64,000 nucleotides of DNA, from NCBI GenBank assembly GCA_029310945.1, contig JARJFC010000024.1:1-64000 (forward strand), written 5' to 3'. The notes under the pieces are model-generated. The model was not told where the DNA came from. It saw nothing but the letters and a program-made list of their open reading frames with translations, and searched no databases. This document shows positions 51,211 through 60,779 of this stretch, piece by piece (position 1 is the stretch's first letter; each line of letters begins with the position of its first letter). Made by a program: the position numbers and the translations under genes. This DNA comes from Leptospira sp. 96542 (lineage in GTDB: Bacteria > Spirochaetota > Leptospiria > Leptospirales > Leptospiraceae).

Positions 51211-51501
51211 ATGAGCAACGTAGAAAACAAACTACAAGATATCGTAAATGCTGGCATTGGTGCCGTCAAAACTTCGAAAGAGGTTTGGGAGAAGTTGGTA
51301 GTGGATCTGAATGATAAAAAGAGCCAGTTCGAAACTAACTTTCAAAAGCTCAAACTACAAGGCGAAAGTGATACCAGTGACAGTGCCCTCAAAGTGAAAA
51401 TGGGTGTGGCTTGGGGGATTGTACGTTTTGATGAAATCAAAGACAACGTGATCCAGTATCTGAACAAGGAAAAAGAAAAGAAAAACAAACCCACCGCTTA
51501 A
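51211..51501 (+). CDS. Phasin-like protein
   Basis: A 96-residue helical, charged protein (VENKLQDIVNAGIGAVKTSKEVWEKLVVDL, then a second helix) of the phasin-related kind seen in Leptospira and other bacteria. A strong ribosome site, AAGGAGGG, lies 6 bases before the ATG, suggesting high expression. Phasins coat storage granules, but the family also contains regulators of other kinds. A clear rho-independent terminator follows. Confidence 0.75.
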   Translation: MSNVENKLQDIVNAGIGAVKTSKEVWEKLVVDLNDKKSQFETNFQKLKLQGESDTSDSALKVKMGVAWGIVRFDEIKDNVIQYLNKEKEKKNKPTA

Positions 51502-51534
51502 AATTTCTTCATCTCACCATCCTGAATTTTCTTC

Positions 51535-51570
51535 CGGCAGGTTTTGTTCGCAGAGCCTGCTGGTTTTTTT
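51535..51570 (+). terminator. Rho-independent terminator after the phasin-like gene
   Basis: Stem CGGCAGG (51535-51541) with CCTGCTG (51556-51562), one G-T pair, 14-nt loop, followed by GTTTTTTT. It lies 34 bp after the stop codon. Confidence 0.8.
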
Positions 51571-51581
51571 AAAATGAATCA

Positions 51582-51653
51582 TCGGAGTGACCGGATTTGA
51601 ACCGGCGACCCCTTGCCCCCCAGACAAGTGCGCTACCGCTGCGCTACACCCCG
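51582..51653 (-). tRNA. tRNA-Pro (anticodon GGG)
   Basis: A 72-nt cloverleaf read on the minus strand. The acceptor stem CGGGGTG pairs with CACTCCG (one G-U pair) with discriminator A at 51582. The anticodon stem CTTGT/GCAAG encloses the loop CTGGGGG, giving anticodon GGG, which reads proline CCC and CCU. The T-loop region is GTTCAAATC. No CCA is encoded. Confidence is high. Confidence 0.92.
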
Positions 51654-51700
51654 CATTCCAAAACCAAAAACCTCTAGGAACCCAAAGGGTCAAGCACCAA

Positions 51701-52198
51701 CTAATTGGATTCGTTATTTAAGTAATCGGGTGATATGGCCCAGATGATCTGGCCTTGCGAAAATTTTTCCCGTGCTACGTTGATGGCAACCGTAGAACCA
51801 GGTTGGAAGATTAGGTTTTCGGCCGTATGTGTATTGCCAAGAAGCCTTGCCGCAAAATAAGTGATATCTGGATTATGACCAACTAACAGAACTGTGTCGG
51901 AATTCGAACAATTGACCAAATAAGAGATGATGTCTGTACAACCATTGCCAGCCGCTAGTTCTTCAGCGGGTTTTAGATCACCTTGGAATTCGAGTTCTTC
52001 GGAGAGGATTTCGGCTGTTTTTTTGGTTCTGAGGTAGGGGCTGTAGTAGAGTTGGTTTACTTTGAGAGATGAGTTTTTGATGAACTTACCAATCTTATGG
52101 ATGTCTGTAACACCTTTGTCGGTGAGTGTCCGGACTTGGTCAGAAAGAGAGGATGAAGGGTTCTCGGCTTCACCGTGACGAACCAAAATAATCTTCAT
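51701..52198 (-). CDS. Histidine phosphatase (SixA-like)
   Basis: A 165-residue phosphatase starting at ATG 52198 (MKIILVRHGEAEN), the start that places the RHG active-site motif at residues 7-9. YSPYLRTKKTAEIL and the second His in LVGHNPDITYFA complete the histidine acid phosphatase pattern. The length fits SixA, which removes phosphate from phosphohistidine in phosphorelay proteins. It diverges from the RppH-like gene with about 90 bp between. Confidence 0.9.
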   Translation of the reverse strand: MKIILVRHGEAENPSSSLSDQVRTLTDKGVTDIHKIGKFIKNSSLKVNQLYYSPYLRTKKTAEILSEELEFQGDLKPAEELAAGNGCTDIISYLVNCSNSDTVLLVGHNPDITYFAARLLGNTHTAENLIFQPGSTVAINVAREKFSQGQIIWAISPDYLNNESN

Positions 52199-52288
52199 AT
52201 AACCCAAGATTGGAATCTGCTTTCGGCCTTGAAACAAAAAATTAAGGAATTTCTTGCGAATTTGAACCTCCGCTACATTCTAACGAGT

Positions 52289-52774
52289 ATGACGGACAAA
52301 CCCTATCGAAAGAACGTTGGGATGGTAGTTTTTAATTTAGAAGGCCAGGTGATTGTCGGTGAACGAGTTTTGTTCCCCAATTCTTGGCAATTCCCACAAG
52401 GTGGGATCGATGAAAACGAAGATTATATCGATGCCGCAAATCGTGAGTTATATGAGGAACTAGGTATCAAACATGCGAAATATGTCACTGAATATCCCGA
52501 TTGGATTCCTTATGATTTTCCAAATAATCTTGGTCTGAATGCCCATCTCCAAAAATTCAGAGGGCAGTTACAAAGGTGGATTCTATACTATTGGAACGGA
52601 AAATTAGAAGATTGTGATTTGGATCACCACGAAAGGGAATTTTTGAGCATACGTCATATGGACATAGAAGAAACAATCGCAGCAGTTGTGGAATTCAAAC
52701 GCCCTGTGTATGAAAGGTTTGTTCCGATTTTTAAATCAGCCATCCAAAATTACATTGCAGAGATACAAAAATAA
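52289..52774 (+). CDS. RppH-like RNA pyrophosphohydrolase (Nudix)
   Basis: A 161-residue Nudix protein starting at ATG 52289 (MTDKPYRKNVGMVVFNLEG). The Nudix box is GGIDENEDYIDAANRELYEELGI and the start pattern RKNVGMVVFNLEGQVIVGER with FPNSWQFPQGG matches RppH, which removes pyrophosphate from RNA 5' ends and starts decay. A diadenosine polyphosphate hydrolase is the alternative. It is followed after 27 bp by the acylphosphatase gene. Confidence 0.88.
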   Translation: MTDKPYRKNVGMVVFNLEGQVIVGERVLFPNSWQFPQGGIDENEDYIDAANRELYEELGIKHAKYVTEYPDWIPYDFPNNLGLNAHLQKFRGQLQRWILYYWNGKLEDCDLDHHEREFLSIRHMDIEETIAAVVEFKRPVYERFVPIFKSAIQNYIAEIQK

Positions 52775-52801
52775 TCTAAATTACGAGTAGGAGATCGTTC
52801 A

Positions 52802-53089
52802 TTGGGAAAATCAGTCGAAAAAAAAGCAAGGATCGTGGTTCGGGGAACTGTCCAAGGAGTGGGGTTTCGTTATTACATCCTTCAAAAGGCCCAAGAGATG
52901 AGGCTCAAAGGTTATACACAAAACCTACCAAATGGTGAAGTGGAAGCAGTTGTGGAAGGTGATAAACTTTTCATTGAAGATTTATACCGTGCTATGCAAC
53001 GAGGCCCAACGAAGGCAAAGGTGACCGACCATGCCATCGAATGGGGAGAACCAAAAAATTTATTTAGAACTTTCTTAATCAAAAAATAA
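52802..53089 (+). CDS. Acylphosphatase
   Basis: A 95-residue enzyme that hydrolyses acyl phosphates. The family motif [13 protein letters not shown] (residues 13-25) supplies the catalytic Arg; the Asn is in [16 protein letters not shown]. The start is TTG 52802, preceded by TAGGAG at 52788-52793. It ends 1 bp before the aldo-keto reductase gene. Identification is firm. Confidence 0.93.
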   Translation: MGKSVEKKARIVVRGTVQGVGFRYYILQKAQEMRLKGYTQNLPNGEVEAVVEGDKLFIEDLYRAMQRGPTKAKVTDHAIEWGEPKNLFRTFLIKK

Positions 53090-53090
53090 A

Positions 53091-54107
53091 ATGAAAAAAA
53101 GAAGACTCGGTAAAACAGGAATGGTGGTATCCGAAATTTGTATGGGTACTATGACTTTTGGATCTTCATGTAACGAAGATGAGGCGTTTCGGATTATGGA
53201 CCGAGCTTTTGATGCTGGTATCGATTTTTATGATACAGCAGAATTGTACCCAGTGCCCCCACAAAAATCCTGGGTGTTCCGCACGGAAGAAATTGTGGGC
53301 AAGTGGTTGAAAACAAAACCGAGAGACTCCGTCATCATTGCCTCAAAGGTAGCGGGGCCAGGTCACGGCTGGTTTAGCCCACCTCTTCGAGAAGGAAAAA
53401 CTGCTCTTGATAAATACCATATCAAACGTGCTGTGGAAGGGTCTTTACAAAGATTGGGATTGGAAACGATTGATTTGTACCAAACCCATTGGCCTGACCA
53501 CGAAATGCCCTATGAAGAAACCATGGAAGCCTTGACCGAACTAAAAGACGAAGGAAAAATCCGCTATGCAGGTTGTTCCAACGAAACCTCCTTTGGGCTT
53601 ATGAAAAGTCTTTGGACATCGGACAAACACAACTTGGTCCGGTATGAATCCATTCAAAATAATTTTTCCATTTTGAACCGTAGGTTTGAAGATGAACTCG
53701 CACAAGTTTGCCAAAGAGAACAAGTTTCCCTTTTGCCCTACTCACCACTGGCTGGAGGAGTTTTGACTGGAAAGTACAATGGGTCTGTTCCACCAGAAGG
53801 TGCAAGGTTTGTACGATACATGGCCGAAGGCGAACGGCAAAAACGAATGAGCAACCGGTTTTTGAATGACCAAACCTTAGAATCCACCACCGAACTTATG
53901 AAAGTTGCCGAAAAGTATGGAATGAGTGTGACAGTCCTTTCGGTTGCTTGGAGTAAACAACACGATTACGTAGCTTCTACCATCATTGGTGCCAACACCG
54001 TTACCCAATTGGAAGAGTCGTTAAAAGCCGCTAATGTGACCTTGGCAGATGAGGTTTTGCGTGATATCAACGCCATCTCCAAAAAAATCCAATACCCAAT
54101 GGGATAA
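53091..54107 (+). CDS. Aldo/keto reductase
   Basis: A 338-residue NADPH-dependent reductase with a TIM barrel. Family motifs present are [23 protein letters not shown] (catalytic Asp and Tyr), the catalytic His in YQTHWPD, and [16 protein letters not shown]. The sequence resembles the Tas/YghZ group. The substrate is not known. It follows the acylphosphatase gene by 1 bp and is followed by a lipoprotein gene 9 bp on. Confidence 0.92.
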   Translation: MKKRRLGKTGMVVSEICMGTMTFGSSCNEDEAFRIMDRAFDAGIDFYDTAELYPVPPQKSWVFRTEEIVGKWLKTKPRDSVIIASKVAGPGHGWFSPPLREGKTALDKYHIKRAVEGSLQRLGLETIDLYQTHWPDHEMPYEETMEALTELKDEGKIRYAGCSNETSFGLMKSLWTSDKHNLVRYESIQNNFSILNRRFEDELAQVCQREQVSLLPYSPLAGGVLTGKYNGSVPPEGARFVRYMAEGERQKRMSNRFLNDQTLESTTELMKVAEKYGMSVTVLSVAWSKQHDYVASTIIGANTVTQLEESLKAANVTLADEVLRDINAISKKIQYPMG

Positions 54108-54116
54108 AAAAACTTT

Positions 54117-54764
54117 ATGAATATTGATCCGAATGAAACAAAACAACCTTCCCGATTTGAACGAATGAGCCGATCACTTGTACGCAAATTTCTTATCCTT
54201 GGTGTTTTGTTTTATTTGTTTCCTGAGTGTTCAAGTTTTGGACCAAAAAACGCCCAAAGCTCACTCATCATCGTACATATGACAATCACAAAAGATGAAA
54301 TGCTTTTGGATGAACTCATTGACCCGAGGTTCCAAAAGGTCACCTTACGCAAAGGTGATGCACAGTTCGAATACAAAGAAAACTCTGAACATTATTATTA
54401 TTTCCAAAACTTGAAAGATGGACAATACGAAATCTTTGACGCGGTTCATTTGTTGAATCGAGGTGCTTCTGATTTTGCTTTTGGTTCCACCAAACAACCG
54501 ACCAAAATCGACGTGGACTTTGATCGGGAAGTAGTGACAAACTCGCGAGTGAATTTGGAACCAGGAACCATCGTGTTTATGGGGAGTTTCCATGTGAAGG
54601 TTGACTTTAAATTCCAAACCGAACCTGAAATTTCAGTCAAATATTCCAAAACCAACGAAGACGAAAGGGAAGCCATGGACCATTTGTACAGAAACTTTCC
54701 AAGGACTGGTTGGGGTCAAAAAGCAAAAAACAGGCTCAAACTACTTTCAAGTTTTGGTCAATGA
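54117..54764 (+). CDS. Lipoprotein of unknown function
   Basis: A 215-residue protein with a basic N-terminal stretch, a hydrophobic segment (residues 25-36, LILGVLFYLF) and a lipobox PEC. The mature part is mostly strands (for example TLRKGDAQFEYKENSEHYYYFQNLKDGQYEIFD, shortened here in meaning) and ends in a helix. I recognise no domain. It is joined closely to the aldo-keto reductase gene and converges on the phosphatase gene with 4 bp between. Confidence 0.65.
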   Translation: MNIDPNETKQPSRFERMSRSLVRKFLILGVLFYLFPECSSFGPKNAQSSLIIVHMTITKDEMLLDELIDPRFQKVTLRKGDAQFEYKENSEHYYYFQNLKDGQYEIFDAVHLLNRGASDFAFGSTKQPTKIDVDFDREVVTNSRVNLEPGTIVFMGSFHVKVDFKFQTEPEISVKYSKTNEDEREAMDHLYRNFPRTGWGQKAKNRLKLLSSFGQ

Positions 54765-54768
54765 TTCA

Positions 54769-55482
54769 CTAAACAATTGTTATCCAATCGGGATCGGTGA
54801 GGTGTGGCGTTGTATTAAAACTCACTGGCTCCCAAAAATCACGAGACCTACGAAACACACTGAGGGAAGTGTTTGTGATGGATTTCATAAAAACTGGATA
54901 GTTTTGGTATTTCATTTGGCAAGAAAGACCCATCATCACTGCTATGGGAGTGCTTGATGATAGAACGAGTGTACTCTTTAGATCTTTGGGGATGGACTTG
55001 GGGGCAAACGACACTTTTTCCACATATTCAGAAAATGTATAGGGTTCCACGGGATCCCAAACTCCTTCCACCCAATCTTTCAGAACAATTTGGATCATGG
55101 ATTGGAAATGAGTTCGTGTGGATTCCTCGCCATTTTCCCAAGCCTTTTTGTATAAATCGTATAAATTGGCAAATCCTTCATTCGCATTACGAATCTTAGC
55201 CGCAAGCCCCAACCACAACCGAGATTCAAACTCGTCCCATCCCGAATTTTCGATTGGATCTGGAATACAAAACCTTTCTGTTTGAAAGGCTTCTAAAATG
55301 CCCATGGCCGTTTCTTTCTGTCGGTTAAGAGTGCCTGTATAAACCGAATCAAATTCGATCCTTTGGTTCAAAAAATACTCACCTAATTTTTTTGCCTGAA
55401 AAATTCCATGTTTCGTTAGGCGATCGTAATTTTTGCCCAACCTGTCTGCTTGTCCATGCCGAACCAAATACAATAAAGACAT
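54769..55482 (-). CDS. Histidine phosphatase family protein, last gene of the ACAD operon
   Basis: A 237-residue phosphoglycerate-mutase-type protein. The active-site start is LVRHGQADRLGKNYDRLT with His in RHG; VYTGTLNRQKETAMG matches the second conserved block. The later His is not in a classical GH motif, so the substrate class is uncertain. It directly follows the DUF6285 gene (start at 55482, stop of DUF6285 at 55483), which makes it the fourth gene of an operon with the acyl-CoA dehydrogenase and kinase genes. A role in phosphate removal in that pathway is plausible. Confidence 0.85.
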   Translation of the reverse strand: MSLLYLVRHGQADRLGKNYDRLTKHGIFQAKKLGEYFLNQRIEFDSVYTGTLNRQKETAMGILEAFQTERFCIPDPIENSGWDEFESRLWLGLAAKIRNANEGFANLYDLYKKAWENGEESTRTHFQSMIQIVLKDWVEGVWDPVEPYTFSEYVEKVSFAPKSIPKDLKSTLVLSSSTPIAVMMGLSCQMKYQNYPVFMKSITNTSLSVFRRSRDFWEPVSFNTTPHLTDPDWITIV

Positions 55483-55908
55483 CTATACTTGGAACCTTGG
55501 GTTTGAGACTGAAAGATTATTTTTCAATTGGTCTTTGGCAAAATTCCAAACGGCACTCCCAGGTCTTGTTTCTTCTTTCGGAATGGAACCTTGCCTGATT
55601 TGATTGGCAAAGTTCTTTTTCCAATCAAACAAAAGTTTGTATTTTTCTTTACGGGTAAGTTTGGAAAATTCGTCAAAACTTAGTTTGGTATCGGAGGGAA
55701 ACAAATTGTTTGGTAAACTTACAATCTCTTTCCAATCCAAATCCAAATCGCTCGACTCGATCTCACGTGAGATGACACCCAACATATTCCACGAAACCAA
55801 GGTTTTATAAGAAAGTAAATCGTCACCTTCTAGTTTTGGGAGTAGATCCTTCATCAAAAAATCTTGGATGGCGGAAATGAGTTCTTTTGTATCTGGTCTA
55901 TATTGCAC
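55483..55908 (-). CDS. DUF6285-family protein
   Basis: A 141-residue helical protein. The start MQYRPDTKELISAIQDFLMKDLLPKLEGDDLLSYKTLVSWNMLGVISREIE resembles DUF6285 proteins, which lie next to APH-type kinases and acyl-CoA dehydrogenases in many bacteria (as LvaB does beside LvaA in levulinate catabolism). It overlaps the end of the kinase gene by 11 bp. In that system the small protein is required for the kinase to act on 4-hydroxyacyl-CoA, and a similar role here is inferred. Confidence 0.75.
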   Translation of the reverse strand: MQYRPDTKELISAIQDFLMKDLLPKLEGDDLLSYKTLVSWNMLGVISREIESSDLDLDWKEIVSLPNNLFPSDTKLSFDEFSKLTRKEKYKLLFDWKKNFANQIRQGSIPKEETRPGSAVWNFAKDQLKNNLSVSNPRFQV

Positions 55909-56929
55909 GGTCTAATTCCTCAATGATCCTCATGGCTTCCCATTCCATTTCTGCTGTTCTACGACCGATGGCTGCAAGTTCAATACCTTTGTCTTTACCT
56001 GATAGATGCCTTTCTGCTTGCCCAGCCGAGCCGATCGCCCAACGTAAATTTCCCAAAACTTCATAATAACTTACGATTTGCGAATCAACAGGAATGCCCG
56101 ATGTTTTTTCGTACTCAGCGTAAAAATCTTTACGATCACCGAAACCACCCACTTCTTTGTTCAATCGACCAAACCTCCAGTCGCGCATACAAAGCCAGGC
56201 AATGTCTTCGTGGCGGTCTCCAAAATGAGCAAATTCAAAATCCAAAATTCCTTGGAGCCCACTAACATCCATCATAAAGTTGCCAGTCCGAAAATCGCCA
56301 TGTACGAGAACAATTTCATCGATGTTTGGTATATGTTCTTCCATCCAAAGAAGGCAGAGTTCGATGGCTGGGTGGGCTTCTGGCAAATCGTCGAGGGAAG
56401 TTTTTAAATCGTTTAGGGTTTTTTGGATATAAGATTCTTTGGGAGTGTATTGAAGCCTTTGTTTTAGCGTTTCATCCAAAACAGCAGATGGTTTGATCGT
56501 GTGGAGTTTGGCCAAATTGGACGCAAGGTCAGAAACCATTTTTGATTTTCGGTAGGCATCCAGTTCTTTATCTTTGGTGATGTACCGCCCAGTTGCTTTG
56601 CCCTTGATTTTTTCCATTAGAAAAAAGGGAGCACCAATGATGTTTGGATTTTCTTCTAACAAAATGGGTTTTGGGGTTTTGACAGATGCACCAAACACAA
56701 GTTGTGCCACTTTGAATTCATCACGTTTTGATAAGGAAGAAAGTAAACTGCCACCCTTGTCTGTTCGCAAAACCAAATCCATCTGGTCATTTGCTTTTTT
56801 TAAAGACAAAGAATAATTGTCTTGGCAAGCCCCTCCACTCAAATGAACCAGATCTTTGATTTGAACTGCTTCTGACCAAACGGTGGCTAGGTGTTCCTCA
56901 ACCTTGGATTGTAAATCGTTTAACTCCAT
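55898..56929 (-). CDS. APH-type phosphotransferase (LvaA / ACAD10-11 kinase-like)
   Basis: A 343-residue aminoglycoside-phosphotransferase-fold kinase. The catalytic loop is LVHGDFRTGNFMMD (near residue 210) and the metal-binding motif is GILDFEFAHFGDRHEDIA. The family includes the kinase domains fused to ACADs in ACAD10 and ACAD11 and the separate LvaA of Pseudomonas. It lies 6 bp downstream of the acyl-CoA dehydrogenase gene, in the same arrangement. Substrate, by analogy, a 4-hydroxyacyl-CoA; antibiotic resistance is unlikely. Confidence 0.85.
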   Translation of the reverse strand: MELNDLQSKVEEHLATVWSEAVQIKDLVHLSGGACQDNYSLSLKKANDQMDLVLRTDKGGSLLSSLSKRDEFKVAQLVFGASVKTPKPILLEENPNIIGAPFFLMEKIKGKATGRYITKDKELDAYRKSKMVSDLASNLAKLHTIKPSAVLDETLKQRLQYTPKESYIQKTLNDLKTSLDDLPEAHPAIELCLLWMEEHIPNIDEIVLVHGDFRTGNFMMDVSGLQGILDFEFAHFGDRHEDIAWLCMRDWRFGRLNKEVGGFGDRKDFYAEYEKTSGIPVDSQIVSYYEVLGNLRWAIGSAGQAERHLSGKDKGIELAAIGRRTAEMEWEAMRIIEELDRAI

Positions 56930-56935
56930 AAGAAA

Positions 56936-58111
56936 TTAAAAATCCCATTTTTCTGAAACATAATTACGACCAATGACCATTTTATGAACTTCGGATGGAC
57001 CATCGGCAATCCTTGCAGCACGAGCATCTCGATAGAATAACTCCAATGGAAGGTCTCTCGAATACCCTTTGCCGCCGCAGATTTGTATGGCCGTATCGAT
57101 GGTATTACAAAGTGCTTCACTCACCTTCCATTTTGCCATCGAAGTTTCTTGCCTTGCGTCTTTGCCTGTTTGCAACAACCAAGCTGCTTTGAGTGTGAGT
57201 AAAAATGCCATTTCAATTTCTGTGGCTCGTTCGGCAAACATCCACTGTATACCTTGGTGTTCGGCAATTTTTGAACTAAAAACCTCTCTTTCTTTCGCGT
57301 AAGTACGAGCAATGGAAAGTGCCCGCCTAGCAAGACCAGTCCATCGCATACAATGCGTTAAGCGAGCAGGACCAAGCCTTTCTTGGGATAACCTAAAACC
57401 TTCACCCACACGTCCAAGAACCATGTCTTCTGGTACTTCCACATTTTCGAAGTTCAATTCACAATGTCCACCTGGACCATGGGATCCCATAAGTTCAATT
57501 TCACGAACCATGGTATATCCTTTTGAATCGGTCGGAACAAGGAACATGGTAGTTTTGCGAAAACTCCCATTGACCTTTGCCATAACAATGAGGTACTTTG
57601 CCCCATTGGCTCCTGTACAATACCACTTACGTCCATTGAGGATGAATTTATCCCCTTGTTTTTCAGCATTGGTTTGTAAACTGGTTGGATCAGACCCAGC
57701 ACCAGGTGATGGTTCCGTCATTGCAAAGCCAGTTCGGAGTTCACCTTTTGTGAGTGGATGTAAAATCAATTGTTTTTGTTTCTCTGTGGCCGCAAGTGAT
57801 AGGAGGTGCATATTGCCTTCGTCTGGTGCATCACAATTAAAAATATAAGGGGCAATGGGTGAACGACCCAGTTCACTAAAAATAATGCAAGTTCCAATTT
57901 GGTTTAAACCAAGACCACCTTCCGATTTTGGTAAATGTGGAGTCCAAAAGCCAGCAGCTTTTACTTTAGCGCGCGCTTGTTGGTTTATATCCTCTGGCAT
58001 TCGGCCTAACGAATAATCATAATGTTTTTCGAGTGGAATGATCTCGTTTGTTACAAATTCGCGGAGAGTTAACCTTAAAGATTCTACTTCGGTTGGTATT
58101 TCAAAGTCCAT
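56936..58111 (-). CDS. Acyl-CoA dehydrogenase (LvaC / ACAD10-11-like)
   Basis: A 391-residue FAD enzyme of normal ACAD length. Motifs seen are [57 protein letters not shown] and [27 protein letters not shown]. The neighbouring kinase and DUF6285 gene point to the group that eliminates phosphate from 4-phosphoacyl-CoA and so gives an enoyl-CoA for beta-oxidation. This is inference from the operon; sequence alone says ACAD. It is the first gene of the operon. Confidence 0.88.
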   Translation of the reverse strand: MDFEIPTEVESLRLTLREFVTNEIIPLEKHYDYSLGRMPEDINQQARAKVKAAGFWTPHLPKSEGGLGLNQIGTCIIFSELGRSPIAPYIFNCDAPDEGNMHLLSLAATEKQKQLILHPLTKGELRTGFAMTEPSPGAGSDPTSLQTNAEKQGDKFILNGRKWYCTGANGAKYLIVMAKVNGSFRKTTMFLVPTDSKGYTMVREIELMGSHGPGGHCELNFENVEVPEDMVLGRVGEGFRLSQERLGPARLTHCMRWTGLARRALSIARTYAKEREVFSSKIAEHQGIQWMFAERATEIEMAFLLTLKAAWLLQTGKDARQETSMAKWKVSEALCNTIDTAIQICGGKGYSRDLPLELFYRDARAARIADGPSEVHKMVIGRNYVSEKWDF

Positions 58112-58155
58112 TGTTCCAATCTATAAAACAATCTTTTGAAAGAGTAAATCTTTTT

Positions 58156-59058
58156 TTAATGTGAATTAAAAATTGGCCGTTCCCTTTTTGAGTTTCTTCT
58201 AATTTCAAAATGCAAATGTGAACCGGTCGCTCTACCTGTTTGGCCTACTTCCCCAATCTTTTGACCCTTTTTTACCTTCTCACCGAGTGAAACAGAGTAT
58301 TCACTCAAATGACCATAACGAGTTTCGTAACCTAAACTATGTTTAATAATGATGAGTTGTCCATAACCACCATTTGTTCCTTTGAATACGACTGTTCCTT
58401 CCATCGATGCATAAACATCTGATCCATGTTTGGCGGCAAGATCAATTCCACCATGGAAAGTTTCTTTTTTTGTAAATGGATCCAATCGTTTGCCATATCC
58501 TGAAGATACCCGAGCTTGTTTCAATGGGAATTGGAATCCGAATCCGTAAAAAAATGATTTTTCTGACTTACCCATTGAAACCCCAGGTAAAAACCATTTT
58601 TCTCTTTCTGCATCAAACTGAAGTTTTGTGGGATCTAAATTGTATTTTTTTGCCAATTGGTAACGAGTTGCATTCGAACCGTTTGTGGATTCAGGGTGAA
58701 AGGTTCCCCTCATATTGGGAATTTCAAGGATCATGCCTGGAGCCAGATCGTGGGGAGAGCTCAGTTCATTTGCAGAAGATAATGTTTCTAAATCCATCCC
58801 AGTACGAGCCATGATTTTGAAAAAATTATCTTCCGATTTTACTTTGTATTGGTAGTACTTTAGCGGTGTAAGCTCCGCAGCCTGTGCATTGGATTTGGAG
58901 ATTCGTAAGTTTTCTTTGATTTCAGAACGCAGGAGTTTGAGAATAGGGTTCGAATATTCCAAATTGGCCAGGGTGACAGGGGCTGCTTGGACGAAATCCC
59001 AAGGGCAAAGGGTAGACAAATAAAGACAGAAAATTCCGTTTTTTATGAAACTGGACAT
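58156..59058 (-). CDS. M23 family metallopeptidase with LysM-like domain
   Basis: A 300-residue exported protein (signal to about residue 25, near QAAP). Residues 70-115 look like a LysM domain (YYQYKVKSEDNFFKIMARTGMDLETLSSANEL). Residues 175-290 are an M23 lysostaphin-like domain: SSGYGKRLDPFTKKETFHGGIDLA (zinc His/Asp) and SHLHFE at the end. It should cut peptidoglycan cross-links or act as an activator of such enzymes. It faces away from the CPBP protease gene. Confidence 0.93.
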   Translation of the reverse strand: MSSFIKNGIFCLYLSTLCPWDFVQAAPVTLANLEYSNPILKLLRSEIKENLRISKSNAQAAELTPLKYYQYKVKSEDNFFKIMARTGMDLETLSSANELSSPHDLAPGMILEIPNMRGTFHPESTNGSNATRYQLAKKYNLDPTKLQFDAEREKWFLPGVSMGKSEKSFFYGFGFQFPLKQARVSSGYGKRLDPFTKKETFHGGIDLAAKHGSDVYASMEGTVVFKGTNGGYGQLIIIKHSLGYETRYGHLSEYSVSLGEKVKKGQKIGEVGQTGRATGSHLHFEIRRNSKRERPIFNSH

Positions 59059-59136
59059 AATACTCTCTCTACCAGTATCGACCTTTTTTCAAAAAAACGA
59101 TGACGATTCTTACCAAAACTTGAGATTGGAAGGCAG

Positions 59137-60033
59137 ATGCAAAATCGATTTTTCGAGTTATTACGACTTTCCACCTTCGCCTTCGGACTTGTATTTGTTT
59201 CTCTCTTTTTTTATACCCAATTGTTTTCGGTTTTCGTTGCCAATGTCATCCTTGGAGAACGAATCCCTGAAGAAAAAATCCAGCCCATTTTTGAAGACTA
59301 TTCTGAAGGGAAAATGGATTTTTCCACAATGTTCTCCGAATTTTCAAAAATCAAAGATCCAATTGAGAAAACTTTTTTAAAGGAGTTCCAAGAAACACCG
59401 CAACTAATTTTTAATTCTTTTTACGATTTAGTTTTTTTGGAAAAACCACATTTACTTTTAGGACATTCCATTTTATGGCTGCTATGTTATGTAATTTTAG
59501 GTTATATTGTTTATAAAAAATTTTTGCAAATCCCCGTTAACACCTTACAAGATGATATTTCAATAAGAATTTTACTTCGGGGCATTGGGTATGGATTCAT
59601 TTGTTATTTAGCAGTGAATGTATTTGGAATGATACTTGTAGCACTGAAAATTCCAGTGGAAACTGGAGCCTTTGCATACAAACTTTCCAGTGCCCTATCG
59701 GGCAACGGTTATCTGCTTGCCTGGGGAGTTTACGTTGTTGGCATTATCACAGGAATTTTGGAAGAATTATTCTTTCGTGGTTTTTTACTCAAATCGTTTG
59801 CAGATAAAAATTTAGCGCAAGAAGGCTTACTCATAATATCCCTGTTGTTCGGATTTTTACATAGAACCGACGGAACCTCTATTGCCATTCCTTTTATCCT
59901 CAGTGGAGTTGGCTTATTTTTTGGTTATATTTATTTAAAATCCAATAATATCTGGATTGCGATTGCTTGTCATGCAACCTACAATTCTTTAGGATTATTG
60001 GGAGCATATTTTCAATTGCCAGGTATAAAATAG
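59137..60033 (+). CDS. CPBP-family intramembrane glutamic endopeptidase
   Basis: A 298-residue membrane protein with about eight helices. The Abi/CAAX motifs are EELFFRG (near residue 211), FGFLHRTDG and CHATYN, the Glu and His residues of the active site. TTGGAAGG lies before the ATG at 59137. It overlaps the start of the next gene by one base (TAGTG). Such proteases process prenylated or signalling peptides; the target is unknown. Confidence 0.9.
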   Translation: MQNRFFELLRLSTFAFGLVFVSLFFYTQLFSVFVANVILGERIPEEKIQPIFEDYSEGKMDFSTMFSEFSKIKDPIEKTFLKEFQETPQLIFNSFYDLVFLEKPHLLLGHSILWLLCYVILGYIVYKKFLQIPVNTLQDDISIRILLRGIGYGFICYLAVNVFGMILVALKIPVETGAFAYKLSSALSGNGYLLAWGVYVVGIITGILEELFFRGFLLKSFADKNLAQEGLLIISLLFGFLHRTDGTSIAIPFILSGVGLFFGYIYLKSNNIWIAIACHATYNSLGLLGAYFQLPGIK

Positions 60034-60779
60034 TGAAAGTGATCCGAAGGTTTTATCTATATTTAACAGTTGTTTTTGTTTACCTACTTACTAGTGTTTC
60101 TTTGTTTGCAGGTGAAACCATTGAAATTATGGGTTCGCCAGATGATGTTAACCTTCGTTTGGTGGCAGTCCTAAACAAACTCGACCCTGATTATTATGCC
60201 GACGACAAAACCCAAGGATTTGTCTATCGGTACCGTCACCGCTGGAAAAACCCCTACGATTTTAATATTTATATCGGAAAGGTTGGCAAAAACTCAGGTG
60301 ATTCAATCATCCGCATGGAATCTCCCAGACGTGGACAGGAGAAGATGTGGAAACAATTATTGGAACAAGAATTATTACAAAAACCACCAGTTGATGGTTC
60401 GGTCAAACTGAGTGAAAAATCGCATATTGTTTCGCAAGGTTTGAACCTAATTTCACCAATGGCATCTGTTGGTTACAATTCGTGGAATTCACCTCTTTAC
60501 ACTACCAAAGACACAATCATCAGCATGAGTATCTATCTGTTATGCGATCTTATCCTGGCAGGTGGAGCTTACTATTATGCACAAGAAAAATTACCAAAAA
60601 AGAATATTTATGACCATATGGCCAATGTGAAAGGCCCTGGCAATGTTTGGGAATCACCCAATGCCGTGGGTGTTTTTGCTGCGCTCGCTGTGAGCCGATT
60701 AGTCCGAGCCGTCGATTCTTGGGAAGATACATCTGCCCACAACAAAACAGCTCAATTCGGATGGTCGTTTAAGTTTTAA
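60033..60779 (+). CDS. Exported protein of unknown function
   Basis: A 248-residue protein starting at GTG 60033 inside the stop of the CPBP gene (TAGTG). A signal peptide (MKVIRRFYLYLTVVFVYLLT, cleavage near FAGE) precedes a soluble part and one or two hydrophobic stretches (for example SIYLLCDLILAGGAYYYA near residues 175-190). I recognise no domain. Coupling to the CPBP protease suggests a joint function or a substrate relation. The 3' end overlaps the convergent zinc ribbon gene by 11 bp. Confidence 0.65.
   Translation: MKVIRRFYLYLTVVFVYLLTSVSLFAGETIEIMGSPDDVNLRLVAVLNKLDPDYYADDKTQGFVYRYRHRWKNPYDFNIYIGKVGKNSGDSIIRMESPRRGQEKMWKQLLEQELLQKPPVDGSVKLSEKSHIVSQGLNLISPMASVGYNSWNSPLYTTKDTIISMSIYLLCDLILAGGAYYYAQEKLPKKNIYDHMANVKGPGNVWESPNAVGVFAALAVSRLVRAVDSWEDTSAHNKTAQFGWSFKF

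Noticed and set aside
55898..56929. Aminoglycoside resistance kinase
   Set aside because: APH fold only; the coupling with ACAD and DUF6285 genes fits an acyl-CoA kinase better.
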